Positions 16,711 through 24,724 of a DNA stretch of 64,000 bases are shown here, one piece after another. Under the pieces are notes generated by a model. The model made no database searches. It had not been told where the DNA came from and saw only the letters and a program-made list of their open reading frames with translations. The position numbers were made by a program, and so were the translations under genes. This DNA comes from Microvirga terrestris (GTDB taxonomy: Bacteria; Pseudomonadota; Alphaproteobacteria; Rhizobiales; Beijerinckiaceae), in the NCBI RefSeq assembly GCF_015694425.1, contig NZ_JADQDN010000012.1:1-64000 (forward strand), given 5' to 3'. How positions within the stretch are numbered: position 1 is the stretch's first letter; each line of letters begins with the position of its first letter.

Positions 16711-17150
16711 CCTGGAATGCGATGAAGGTCCGGACCTGGCACTGAACGGAAGTAAAGTGAATATCAGCATCTGCGCGGTTAGCAGACCTTTGCTCGGTCC
16801 CCATTGCCGATTGTCTAACCTTTCATCCGCGCACCCGCTTATCGGTTTTATCGATAGGACGCCCAGTGCATTGGTGATATACTATATCAAGATCGTACTT
16901 GACACCTTCCAGTTCGCTCAACCCGTATAGTAACCTGAGCCCGGATAGGTGTGTTCACGAGCTCATACGATGATCATGACGACCATAGCCCTCCCTGAAG
17001 CCGAACTACGGGTAAGTATCCGCGTCGCCTTTAAGCGAAAGGGCTACCTGAATATGGCGATATGGATTGAATAGAGCCTGGATGGGCTGGCTCTGGGTCG
17101 GCCCTGATCACGGAGACGCTTTAGGGTCTGATGGTTTGGCTCTCGTTTCG
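16711..17150. other. Intergenic gap (440 bp) with a 34-codon frame
   Basis: The gap is more AT-rich than the flanks. It holds TTGACA (16899) and TATAGT (16926), but 21 bp apart, which is too long for a normal sigma-70 promoter. A 34-codon frame (16970-17074, MIMTTIALPEAEL...) lacks a clear ribosome-binding site. CTTATCGGTTTTATCGATAGG (near 16838) is a loose palindrome. I cannot support a gene here. Confidence 0.35.
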
Positions 17151-18644
17151 TCAACGTCTTTCCATGATGACATAGAGACCGGCTACTGGCCGTCCTGCCT
17201 CGAGCCGAATGTTGCCTTCCAGGGTCTCCAGAATGGTGAAATCGCTGGCTACTGCCTTGAGGTACTCAGGTGCGTGGGCGAAACGACCGGAGGGCTGCAG
17301 TATGAAGCCGTCTCCTGCGACGACCTCGATGCTCAAGGCGAACAACCCCCCTTGCACCATGGCATCTGCTGCAGCTCGCAGGATCGGTCCGAGATCGCCA
17401 AAATAGATCAGCGAATCTGCCGCGAAGATGAGATCGAAGCGGCTCGGGGTCGCCTCAAGGTAGGCCACAGCCTCCGACTTGACGAGTTCGGTGTATCCAC
17501 CGCGCTTCTCTGCCTCGGTCAGCATGCCTGACGATATATCGACGCCTATCAGGGTCGGGCCAAGCCGTAGTAGTTCCTCAGAGGCCAGTCCAGTGCCGCA
17601 TCCTAAATCAAGCATGTGGTTGAACCCAGTCCGGTGCCCTGCCACCAGCTTCGTCATCTGGCGTGGACCATCGTATCGCAATGTCGTAAGCAATTTGCTG
17701 TCGAACTGTGGCGCGAACTGATCGAAATAGGTTTCGATATACTCCGCAGGTGCGGCCGTCATGCTCCGCCCGAGCACAGCGTCGAGCAGATAGCGCCGCA
17801 CCGGATCGTCAGGCTCCTGGGCAAGCCGCATCCTGCCGATTTCGGCGGCGGCTTCAAGGTGGCCGGAGGCACTGAGAACAGAAAAGGCATCCCTTACGAT
17901 AATATCGAGATCCTCGCAGTCTTCGCCGGCAATCTCGTTGTAATTTCGAAGAGCTTCTCTAACGCGGCCTTCGATCATAGTCTGGAAAGTCAGGGCGCGT
18001 GCGCGCTTCTTCCGGGTCGGCGGATCGAGCTCCAGGGTCAGCTGGGTCGCCTCATCGAAGGCGCGCGCGCAACCGGCGAAATCACAGGTGATGAAGCACA
18101 GGTGGCCGAGGGCGAAATGCGCCAAGCCGTTGACTGGATCGAGTGCTACCGAGTTGCGCACAGCCGCGAGTGCTTCCTGGTATTGCTTCTTCCTGAACAG
18201 CAGCAGACCGAGCCCGAGATGAGCGGCAGGCGCCTTCGGATCGAGCGCGACCGTGCGGCGGTAGGCTTCTTCGGCCGTCTCGGCATCGTCGAGTCGGTCT
18301 GCGATGCTGGCTAGAGCCTGCCAGGATCGAGCGCTGTGCGGGTTGAGTTCCAGGGCTGTCCGAATCGCCGTCAGGGCCTGCTCGTCGCGGTCCGAGGCAC
18401 TGTAGACGCTCGCCAGATCGCGCCAGAGGTCGGGATCGTCGAGGGTCAGAGAGAGCGCTGCCTCGAAGGTGCGTGCAGCCGTCTCGAACCGTCCGTTCTC
18501 CCAATGCACGAGACCAAGCTTACGCAGTGCCGGGGACGGATGCCCGAGCTGATCGACTATGCGGCTGAAATCCGGCAGGCTCGCCTGGAGGCTAGTCACC
18601 AGGGCCATCGTGACGTTGACGTCAGGAAGGTGGATGTTCGTCAT
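17151..18644 (-). CDS. TPR-containing SAM-dependent methyltransferase
   Basis: A 497-residue fusion. The N-terminal two-thirds (about 35-320) is a run of tetratricopeptide repeats, e.g. ALRKLGLVHWENGRF and APAAHLGLGLLLFRKKQY. The C-terminal 160 residues form a class I methyltransferase with motif I LDLGCGTGLASEEL, the acidic strand-2 residue in IGVDIS, and IFAADSLIYFGDL. The substrate is unknown. The start is ambiguous: ATG 18644 has a GGA-type site about 8 nt upstream, while ATG 18659 has a GAGG too close to be optimal. Confidence 0.8.
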   Translation of the reverse strand: MTNIHLPDVNVTMALVTSLQASLPDFSRIVDQLGHPSPALRKLGLVHWENGRFETAARTFEAALSLTLDDPDLWRDLASVYSASDRDEQALTAIRTALELNPHSARSWQALASIADRLDDAETAEEAYRRTVALDPKAPAAHLGLGLLLFRKKQYQEALAAVRNSVALDPVNGLAHFALGHLCFITCDFAGCARAFDEATQLTLELDPPTRKKRARALTFQTMIEGRVREALRNYNEIAGEDCEDLDIIVRDAFSVLSASGHLEAAAEIGRMRLAQEPDDPVRRYLLDAVLGRSMTAAPAEYIETYFDQFAPQFDSKLLTTLRYDGPRQMTKLVAGHRTGFNHMLDLGCGTGLASEELLRLGPTLIGVDISSGMLTEAEKRGGYTELVKSEAVAYLEATPSRFDLIFAADSLIYFGDLGPILRAAADAMVQGGLFALSIEVVAGDGFILQPSGRFAHAPEYLKAVASDFTILETLEGNIRLEAGRPVAGLYVIMERR

Positions 18645-18830
18645 GGTAAGGATCCGCATGCCTCATGTGCCTGAAATCAGGCCACGTGATGCAGGGATAA
18701 CCGCGTTAGCTTTGCTGAGCCTTGCGGGCCAAGGCGTTGGGCCGTTGAACCTAAGTATGCGCATGCAGTGCCTCGCCAAAGCCGTAGTTGCTGGTTCAGA
18801 GGCATTTTCAAACTAGGTGATTGCCGCTTG

Positions 18831-19733
18831 TTACATCTCGTTGAAATGCCGGAGCATCCGCTCCGTATTCGCTTTGAGGCCTGTAAAGTGCTGGAACGCA
18901 CCGATGGCCTGAAAGACAGCCATGCCGCCGCCTGACATGGTCCGGCAACCGTGGACACGGGCTTGGCGCAGCAGTTCCGTTTCAAGCGGGAAATAAACGA
19001 TGTCCGCAACCCATAGGTCAGGGCGCAAGAGATCTGGAGGGATCGCCATGCCGGGGTACTTTGCCATGCCCAGCGGCGTCGTGTTGACCATGCCGTCCGC
19101 TGAAACCAGAACCTCTGCGGGCGAGTTGCTGGAAGTAGCACGGCCTTTGCCGAACCGGGCATTCAGGGCGGCGGCGAGATCTCCGGCCCGGGCCTCATCC
19201 GTATCGATGAGAATGACTTCGCCTGCTCCAAGGGTGAGAAGAGCATGGGCGACCGCCGAGCCCGCGCCGCCGGCGCCGAACTGGACGACCCGGTCGCAAC
19301 CCACATCAGGCAACTCGCGCCGGAAACTCTCGGCAAAGCCCCACCAATCGGTGTTGTGTCCAATGCGGCGGCCGTCTTTCAGCACAACCGTATTGACGGC
19401 TCCGAGTGCAGCCGCATCGGGCGACAGCTCGTCGAGCAGAGGAATTACGGCCTGCTTGCAGGGATGCGTGATGTTGAGCCCGGCGTAGCCGAAGCGATGG
19501 GCTGCCGTAAGGATTTCGGGGAGCGCACTTGCATCGAGGCCGAGCACCTCAAGGTCGATCAGCTTGTAGACATAGCGCAAACCCTGTTCTCCGCCCTCAC
19601 GCTCGTGAAGGGCAGGGGTTCGGGATGCCTGAATGCCTGTGCCCACCAATCCGACGAGGACGGATGGATGGTTCCATGACCCTGAGGCATCATCGGTCCG
19701 GGATTGAGGTTCAGGTGAACGGCCGGCTGCCAT
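18831..19733 (-). CDS. Shikimate/quinate dehydrogenase, probably NAD-dependent and catabolic
   Basis: A 300-residue AroE-family dehydrogenase. The substrate domain has GTGIQASRTPALHE (31-44), catalytic Lys93 in NITHPCKQ and Asp129 in HNTDWWGF. The Rossmann motif GAGGAGSA is at 153-160. The strand after it ends LIDTDEA (175-181): acidic residues replace the basic patch of NADPH-dependent biosynthetic AroE, which suggests NAD+ use in the oxidative direction. It follows AroQ by 5 bp on the same strand, in an operon with a TRAP transporter. The likely role is oxidation of quinate or shikimate to the dehydro compound. Substrate preference cannot be settled from sequence. Confidence 0.85.
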   Translation of the reverse strand: MAAGRSPEPQSRTDDASGSWNHPSVLVGLVGTGIQASRTPALHEREGGEQGLRYVYKLIDLEVLGLDASALPEILTAAHRFGYAGLNITHPCKQAVIPLLDELSPDAAALGAVNTVVLKDGRRIGHNTDWWGFAESFRRELPDVGCDRVVQFGAGGAGSAVAHALLTLGAGEVILIDTDEARAGDLAAALNARFGKGRATSSNSPAEVLVSADGMVNTTPLGMAKYPGMAIPPDLLRPDLWVADIVYFPLETELLRQARVHGCRTMSGGGMAVFQAIGAFQHFTGLKANTERMLRHFNEM

Positions 19734-19738
19734 GGCTT

Positions 19739-20188
19739 TCAGGCCTTTGCCGGTAGGGTGCCGATCATGTCGAGCATGGCACGCACCGCAATCGGGTAGC
19801 CCTTGGTGCCAAGTCCTGCGATAACTGCGGTCGCTACCGGGGAGACGTAAGACTTGTGATAGATCGGTTCACGCCGGTGGATGTTCGAGATGTGCAACTC
19901 GAAGAGCGGGCCTGAAAACATCTTCAGGGCATCCATGATGGCCATGGAGGTGAAGGTGAAGGCGGCCGGGTTGATGATGATCCCGCCTCCCTCGTCGATT
20001 GCCTCGTGCACCCAATCGATGATCTCGTATTCACGGTTCGACTGCCGGAAAACAATCGGATAGCCGGAGGCGGCATCCCGGCACATGGTTTCGACTTCGG
20101 CCAAGGTTGTCCGCCCGTAGATCTCGGGTTCGCGCGTTCCGAGGCGGTTGAGATTGGGCCCGTTGAGGATGTAGATCGGCTTGCTCAT
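19739..20188 (-). CDS. aroQ: Type II 3-dehydroquinate dehydratase, divergent
   Basis: A 149-residue type II dehydroquinase converting 3-dehydroquinate to 3-dehydroshikimate. NGPNLNRLGTREPEIYG (9-25) contains catalytic Tyr24; catalytic His99 lies in FELHISNIH; HKSYVSPVA is intact. Two usual substrate contacts differ: the NPGAYTHTS loop reads NPAAFTFTS (Phe79 for His), and the residue four after the ISNIHxR arginine is Tyr110 instead of Arg. It sits between the TRAP permease and the AroE-like dehydrogenase, which indicates a catabolic copy; the biosynthetic one is presumably elsewhere. Confidence 0.88.
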   Translation of the reverse strand: MSKPIYILNGPNLNRLGTREPEIYGRTTLAEVETMCRDAASGYPIVFRQSNREYEIIDWVHEAIDEGGGIIINPAAFTFTSMAIMDALKMFSGPLFELHISNIHRREPIYHKSYVSPVATAVIAGLGTKGYPIAVRAMLDMIGTLPAKA

Positions 20189-20217
20189 TGAAATCCGTCT
20201 CTGAAAAAGGAGCAGGC

Positions 20218-21519
20218 TTATCCCTGGTAGCCGAAGAGGCGCGGCAGCCAGAGGACGGTTTCGGGCACGAAGGTCATGATCGCGAGCGCAACGATCATGG
20301 CGAACAGGAACGGCAGCGAGTCGCGGACGATGTCACGCAGGGGCTCGCCCGAGATGTTCGCCATGATGAACAGGAGCAGACCATAGGGTGGTGTGATCAG
20401 CCCGATCATGATGTTGACGACGACGACTACACCGAAGTGCACGAGATCGATGCCCAGCGCCTGCGCGGTAGGAATGAAGACGGGCACCACAATCAGCAGG
20501 ATCGCCGTTCCTTCCAGCACGCACCCTAGCAGCAGTAGAAGGACGTTGACGAAGATCAGGAAGCCGACCGGGGATAAGTCCCACCCTGCCAGCAGGGCCT
20601 TCACGCCTTCCGGAATGTTTTCGACGGTGATGACATAGTTAAACACGAGCGCACCGGCAATGAGCATGCCGATAGAGGCCGTCGTTCTGGCGCTGACCGC
20701 AAGCGCATTGTAAAAGTCGCGCCAGCTGACGCTGCGGTAGAGCCCCGCTGATATGAGAAGCGCATAACCGGCCGCGACGGCTGCGGCTTCCGTCGGTGTC
20801 ATCACGCCACTGTAGATGCCGCCGAGCAGAACGACCGGCATCATGAGGGAGGGGAGGGCCTCCCAGGTGATCCGTGGGAGCTTGCGCAAGGCGACCGGCT
20901 TCTCGACGGGGAAGTTTCTGCTGCGCGCGGTCGTCGCCACGATGATCATCTGGCTCAGGGCCATCAAAAGACCCGGAATGACACCGCCCAGGAAGAGAAA
21001 GCCGATTGAGGCGTCGGAGACGAGGGCGTAGAGCACCATCGGGATTGATGGAGGGATGATTGGGCCGATCACCGACGAGACGGCCGTCAAGGCAGCGGCG
21101 TAGCTTCCGGGATAGCGGCCATCGCGGGTCATCATGGCCTGCATCATGCGTCCCGTGCCGGCGGCATCGGCGATGGCTGAGCCAGACATCCCAGCAAAAA
21201 TGATGCTCTGCAGGATGTTGACCTGGGCGAGCCCCCCACGGAAGCGGCCGACCAAGGCATTGCAGAACGCCATGAGGCGGTCCGTCATGCTGCCGATATT
21301 CATGAACTCGGCGGCCAGGATGAACAGAGGAACCGACAGGATGACGTAGTTGGAATACATGCCGTTGAGCAGCTGCTCAGCGGCCGTTCCCATGTCCAGT
21401 CCTGCCAGGAGCAGGTACAGGATCGAGCCGGCGATCATCGCATGACCGATGGGCAGACCAAGAAAGGCGAGGGCGGTGATCGCAACGAGCGATATCGAGA
21501 ATGGGCTGGTCAGGTTCAT
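20218..21519 (-). CDS. dctM: TRAP transporter large permease (DctM)
   Basis: A 433-residue polytopic inner-membrane protein with about 12 hydrophobic segments, the normal DctM length. Recognisable stretches are GLPIGHAMIAGS near 21-32, AGMSGSAIADAAGTG around 109-123, and IGPIIPPSIPM around 153-163. Its start overlaps the stop of the small permease by ATGA. With the DctQ and DctP genes upstream it forms a complete TRAP system. Its operon partners suggest a hydroaromatic acid such as quinate, shikimate or dehydroshikimate as substrate; this is inferred from context only. Confidence 0.92.
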   Translation of the reverse strand: MNLTSPFSISLVAITALAFLGLPIGHAMIAGSILYLLLAGLDMGTAAEQLLNGMYSNYVILSVPLFILAAEFMNIGSMTDRLMAFCNALVGRFRGGLAQVNILQSIIFAGMSGSAIADAAGTGRMMQAMMTRDGRYPGSYAAALTAVSSVIGPIIPPSIPMVLYALVSDASIGFLFLGGVIPGLLMALSQMIIVATTARSRNFPVEKPVALRKLPRITWEALPSLMMPVVLLGGIYSGVMTPTEAAAVAAGYALLISAGLYRSVSWRDFYNALAVSARTTASIGMLIAGALVFNYVITVENIPEGVKALLAGWDLSPVGFLIFVNVLLLLLGCVLEGTAILLIVVPVFIPTAQALGIDLVHFGVVVVVNIMIGLITPPYGLLLFIMANISGEPLRDIVRDSLPFLFAMIVALAIMTFVPETVLWLPRLFGYQG

Positions 21520-22034
21520 ACGCCGGAGCTCGCTTTAGTGGGGTCGAATTCATCCGGCGCCACGCCCCGCATGGCCTGCCAAGCGATCCAGATGTAGCGG
21601 GTGATGGTGGCGACAGCGAAGACGATGTAGATCGAGAACAGCCAGTCGAACCGAATCTTAAGGTAGCTTGTCCTCTCCACCTTCATGAAGGTGACGTAGT
21701 CGACGATGGCCGGAAGAGAGATGGTGTAGAGCGCGATCACCGCAATCGCGCTGATGAGCGCCATCACGCGCCGAGGTCCAGGTCCAACAGCTCCATAAAT
21801 GATGTCGAACCGAATTTCCTCACCCTCGCTGACCACGAAGGCAGCGCCCCACAGGACGAGCCAGAGCCAAAGGACGACGCTGATCTCGTGCGTCCATCCA
21901 ATCGGGAGACCCAGAAGATACCGGAAGGCGATTTGCAGGAGGAAGGCTGCGAACATCACGGCCAGCATGGCGGCAGCGATGTTCTCCGCGCGTCGGGCGA
22001 GCCACGAGCCGAGTGCCCGCGATGTTGAGGTCAT
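21516..22034 (-). CDS. dctQ: TRAP transporter small permease (DctQ)
   Basis: A 172-residue membrane protein with four hydrophobic segments. The second carries the family-typical aromatic-rich LPIGWTHEISVVLWLWLVLWG, with the WxxE-like element. It partners the large permease immediately downstream (4-bp overlap) and the binding protein upstream. It bridges the two in a sodium-driven TRAP transporter. Confidence 0.9.
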   Translation of the reverse strand: MTSTSRALGSWLARRAENIAAAMLAVMFAAFLLQIAFRYLLGLPIGWTHEISVVLWLWLVLWGAAFVVSEGEEIRFDIIYGAVGPGPRRVMALISAIAVIALYTISLPAIVDYVTFMKVERTSYLKIRFDWLFSIYIVFAVATITRYIWIAWQAMRGVAPDEFDPTKASSGV

Positions 22035-22118
22035 GGGAGCCGTTTCCTTCGTAAGAAGGCGCTGAACAGGTTTGGAAAAGCCGCCGGGGCAAGGCTCCGA
22101 CGGCCCAGGCTCGAAGCC

Positions 22119-23111
22119 TTACATGGCGTTGATCTTGTCGACCATACCGGCCGGCCAGCTCTTCGCAAGATCCGATGCCAAATACTTCTTCTGCGCGAAT
22201 TCGCGGAACGCCTTCAGGTCGGGCGTGTACACCTCAAGACCCTTTTCCTTGAAGAAGGTCGCGAGTTGCGCCTCCTGCTTCAGGTGTTCCTGCGTGCTCC
22301 ACTCGATCGCCTTGTCCGCGGCTGCCTGGAAGGCTGCTTTCTTCTCCGGCGACAGGCCATCCCAGACCTTGTTGGACACGGCCAGAACGTCGAAGCCGAC
22401 GAGGTGGGAGGTGAGGGCGATCTGCGACATCACCTCGTAGAACTTCATGTTCTGCACGTTCGGCAGCGGGTTGTCCTGCCCATCGATGGCGCCAGTCTGT
22501 AGCCCCGTATAGACCTCCGCATAAGCCATCGGCGTCGGGTTCGCACCGAGCGATTGGCCAAGGAATTGCCAGGCGTCGCCGCCGGGCATCCGCAGCTTGA
22601 TGCCTGCAAGATCCTCAGGCTTGTTGATTTTCTTGTTGGGCTTGAGGCCTACATGACGGGCGCCGAAATAGGTCGGCCCGAGGATATGGATGCCGAGCTT
22701 GTCGGAAGCCAGCTTCTTGAGCTGCTGGCCCACATCGCTCGCAAAAACCTTCTTCAGGTGATCGGCGTCGCGGAACAGATAGGCGGAGGTGACAATGGAC
22801 CATTCCGGGATCTGATTCGAGATATCCTGCGGGGCGATGTTGCCCATCTCGAGGTTACCGCGCTGCATGGCGACTAGCTCTGTGCCCTGCTTGAACAGGG
22901 TGCCGCCGTAATAGGGCTGAAGGTTAAAGCCCTGCGCCTTCACCGCCTCGCCGAATTGCTTCATCATGTTCGCTCGGATGTCCTGCTCCGAGAAGACGGC
23001 CGAGAATCTCAGGCTCGTCGGTGCCTGTGCGGCGGCCGGCCCAGCTGCGCTTAGGGCGAGAAGCGCTGCGCCTGCAGCCATCAGAACACGACGATTGATA
23101 TCAAATCCCAT
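22119..23111 (-). CDS. dctP: TRAP transporter substrate-binding protein (DctP)
   Basis: A 330-residue periplasmic binding protein. The signal peptide covers residues 1-29 (ending AAAQ). The core DctP features include LAGIKLRMPGGDAWQ with the carboxylate-binding Arg, and PMAYAEVYTGLQTGAIDGQDN. The start at 23111 has a strong GGAGAGG site; an upstream in-frame ATG adds a non-signal extension and was rejected. It is the first gene of the minus-strand uptake and dehydratase/dehydrogenase operon, divergent from the GntR pair. The ligand is probably a quinate/shikimate-type acid. Confidence 0.9.
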   Translation of the reverse strand: MGFDINRRVLMAAGAALLALSAAGPAAAQAPTSLRFSAVFSEQDIRANMMKQFGEAVKAQGFNLQPYYGGTLFKQGTELVAMQRGNLEMGNIAPQDISNQIPEWSIVTSAYLFRDADHLKKVFASDVGQQLKKLASDKLGIHILGPTYFGARHVGLKPNKKINKPEDLAGIKLRMPGGDAWQFLGQSLGANPTPMAYAEVYTGLQTGAIDGQDNPLPNVQNMKFYEVMSQIALTSHLVGFDVLAVSNKVWDGLSPEKKAAFQAAADKAIEWSTQEHLKQEAQLATFFKEKGLEVYTPDLKAFREFAQKKYLASDLAKSWPAGMVDKINAM

Positions 23112-23186
23112 GGTTTCCTCTCCTTCAAGTTGGTGCGCATTCACCTGCGTCTTGACCGGCACTATCAGCTCCGAGAATTACAAAAT

Positions 23187-23201
23187 CAATAGGCATTATT
23201 G
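23187..23201. promoter_or_regulatory. Short palindrome in the divergent TRAP/GntR promoter region
   Basis: CAATA (23187-23191) and TATTG (23197-23201) form a 5-bp inverted repeat with a 5-nt spacer, in an AT-rich patch between the divergent genes. GntR/FadR-type regulators commonly bind short palindromes of this size in such places. It is only a candidate operator; the arms are short enough to arise by chance. Confidence 0.3.
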
Positions 23202-23237
23202 GAATCATCTGATATTTTGGTGATCGACCTACAATAT

Positions 23238-23268
23238 GGCCGCCCTGCTTCCAGAAAGCAGGGCGGCC
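23238..23268. promoter_or_regulatory. Perfect 13-bp stem-loop in the GntR leader
   Basis: GGCCGCCCTGCTT (23238-23250) and AAGCAGGGCGGCC (23256-23268) pair perfectly around a 5-nt loop. It begins 75 bp before the first GntR start codon. No T-run follows, so it is not a standard terminator on either strand. It may be a leader structure, a protein-binding palindrome or a barrier between the divergent transcripts. Confidence 0.55.
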
Positions 23269-23312
23269 CAGGAGAGTTCACCGATGCCAAGTCATCAAAC
23301 GGTGGTGTTCGG

Positions 23313-23981
23313 ATGAGCATTGAGTTGCTGGCAACGTCCATTGCGGATCGTGCCTATGAACGGATCCGTGCCGACATCGTGTTCGGTCGGCTGGCCCCCA
23401 GAGCACGTCTCCGGTTGGACCAGCTGACCAATGCCTATGGCGCAAGTGTCAGCACCCTGCGAGAGATCCTGAGCAGGCTCTCGTCGGAAGGATTGGTCAT
23501 TGCCGAGGGGCAGCGCGGCTTCTGGGTTGCCCCCGTGTCACCTGCCGGCTTCGAAGACGTAGCGGCCATGAGGCTGCTCCTGGAGACTTATGCCCTGCCT
23601 CTGTCCTTCACTGCCGGTGACTTGGAGTGGGAAAGCCGTGTTGTGGCCGCTCACCACAAGCTTACTTTCATGGAAAGGCGGATGTTGGCTGGGGCTCAAG
23701 AGGGGATGGAACTCTGGAAACGCTACGACCGCGAGTTCCATCAGACCCTAATCGAGGCCTGTGGCTCCCAAACCCTGCTCGATCTCTATACAGGCGTCTT
23801 CGACCAGTATCTTCGCTACCAGATGGTGGCCGTCGTCTTCCGTGGAGAGATCGCGGCAGCGGAGCATCGGACGCTGCTCGATTGCGCTCTGACCCGAAAT
23901 GCCGAACTAGCCTGCGCGGTGCTCACTCAGCATGTGAATGGATGCGTGGCCTATACGCTTGAGAGCGGGGCGCTGACATGA
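23313..23981 (+). CDS. GntR-family (FadR/FCD) transcriptional regulator, copy 1
   Basis: A 222-residue GntR regulator. The N-terminal winged helix is at about 10-75 (AYERIRADIVFGRLAP, then GASVSTLREILSRLSSEGLV). The FCD effector domain follows, with AAMRLLLETYAL and metal-binding-type His residues in DREFHQTLIEACGS and in the late LTQHVNG. The start at 23313 has a modest GGTGG site; upstream in-frame codons would include the stem-loop and were rejected. It is divergent from the TRAP/AroQ operon and overlaps the second GntR gene by ATGA. It probably represses the locus until a hydroaromatic ligand binds. Confidence 0.88.
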   Translation: MSIELLATSIADRAYERIRADIVFGRLAPRARLRLDQLTNAYGASVSTLREILSRLSSEGLVIAEGQRGFWVAPVSPAGFEDVAAMRLLLETYALPLSFTAGDLEWESRVVAAHHKLTFMERRMLAGAQEGMELWKRYDREFHQTLIEACGSQTLLDLYTGVFDQYLRYQMVAVVFRGEIAAAEHRTLLDCALTRNAELACAVLTQHVNGCVAYTLESGALT

Positions 23982-24658
23982 CCGACGATACGCTCGTGAT
24001 CCCGCAACCCAGCACCGTTGGGGAAAGCGCCTACCAGAAGATCCGGTCCGATATCGTGTTCGGCCGCCTTTCCCCGGGCAAGAAGCTGAAGCTCGATCGC
24101 CTCAAGGCGGATTATGGCGCCAGTGTCAGCACGCTTCGCGAGATCCTGAATCGCCTCCATTCCGAGCGGCTCGTGGTGGCCGAGGGCCAGAAGGGCTTCG
24201 AGGTGGCTCCCGTATCGATTTCGAACCTAAGGGAGATTGCTGCGCTCAGGCAACTCCTCGAGGGTAGGGCGCTGGAGCAGTCATTCCGGGCCGGCGACAT
24301 GGAATGGGAGGGCCGGGTCGTAGCCGCCCACCATCGGCTTGCCCGAATGGAAGAGCGGATGGCTCAAGGGGATAGGTCCCAGACCGAGGAATGGAAGCGC
24401 TACGACTGGGAGTTCCATCAGGCACTTATCTCTGCCTGTGGATCCAAGATGCTGATCGACAACCACGCGGCGGTTTTCGACAAGTACTTGCGCTACCAGA
24501 TGATCGCCCTGAGCTATCGCGGCGACATCGCGGCCAATGAACATGCCGAGCTTCTGGAATGCGCCCTGGAACGGGACGCTGCGCGCGCCTGTGAGGTGCT
24601 CACGCGCCACGTGGCCGGAGGCGTCGAGCATGCGCTGGCGACCAGAACCATCAGCTGA
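23978..24658 (+). CDS. GntR-family (FadR/FCD) transcriptional regulator, copy 2
   Basis: A 226-residue paralogue of the preceding gene, roughly half identical over its full length. Both share IVFGRL, YGASVSTLREIL, REFHQ/WEFHQ, ACGS and YLRYQM. The recognition helix is nearly identical (GASVSTLREILNRLHSE), so both probably read similar DNA. The effector-pocket region differs more. It is translationally coupled to copy 1 and is followed after 66 bp by the dehydroshikimate dehydratase gene. Confidence 0.88.
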   Translation: MTDDTLVIPQPSTVGESAYQKIRSDIVFGRLSPGKKLKLDRLKADYGASVSTLREILNRLHSERLVVAEGQKGFEVAPVSISNLREIAALRQLLEGRALEQSFRAGDMEWEGRVVAAHHRLARMEERMAQGDRSQTEEWKRYDWEFHQALISACGSKMLIDNHAAVFDKYLRYQMIALSYRGDIAANEHAELLECALERDAARACEVLTRHVAGGVEHALATRTIS

Positions 24659-24724
24659 CAAGAGAAGGAGCGGGCCGGATCGGCATAAGCTCCCAATTTC
24701 AACCAAAGAAACGGACCGACGAGC

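Noticed and set aside
16899..16931. TTGACA and TATAGT as a sigma-70 promoter
   Set aside because: The spacing is 21 bp, too long for a normal promoter, and no supported gene follows on the plus strand.
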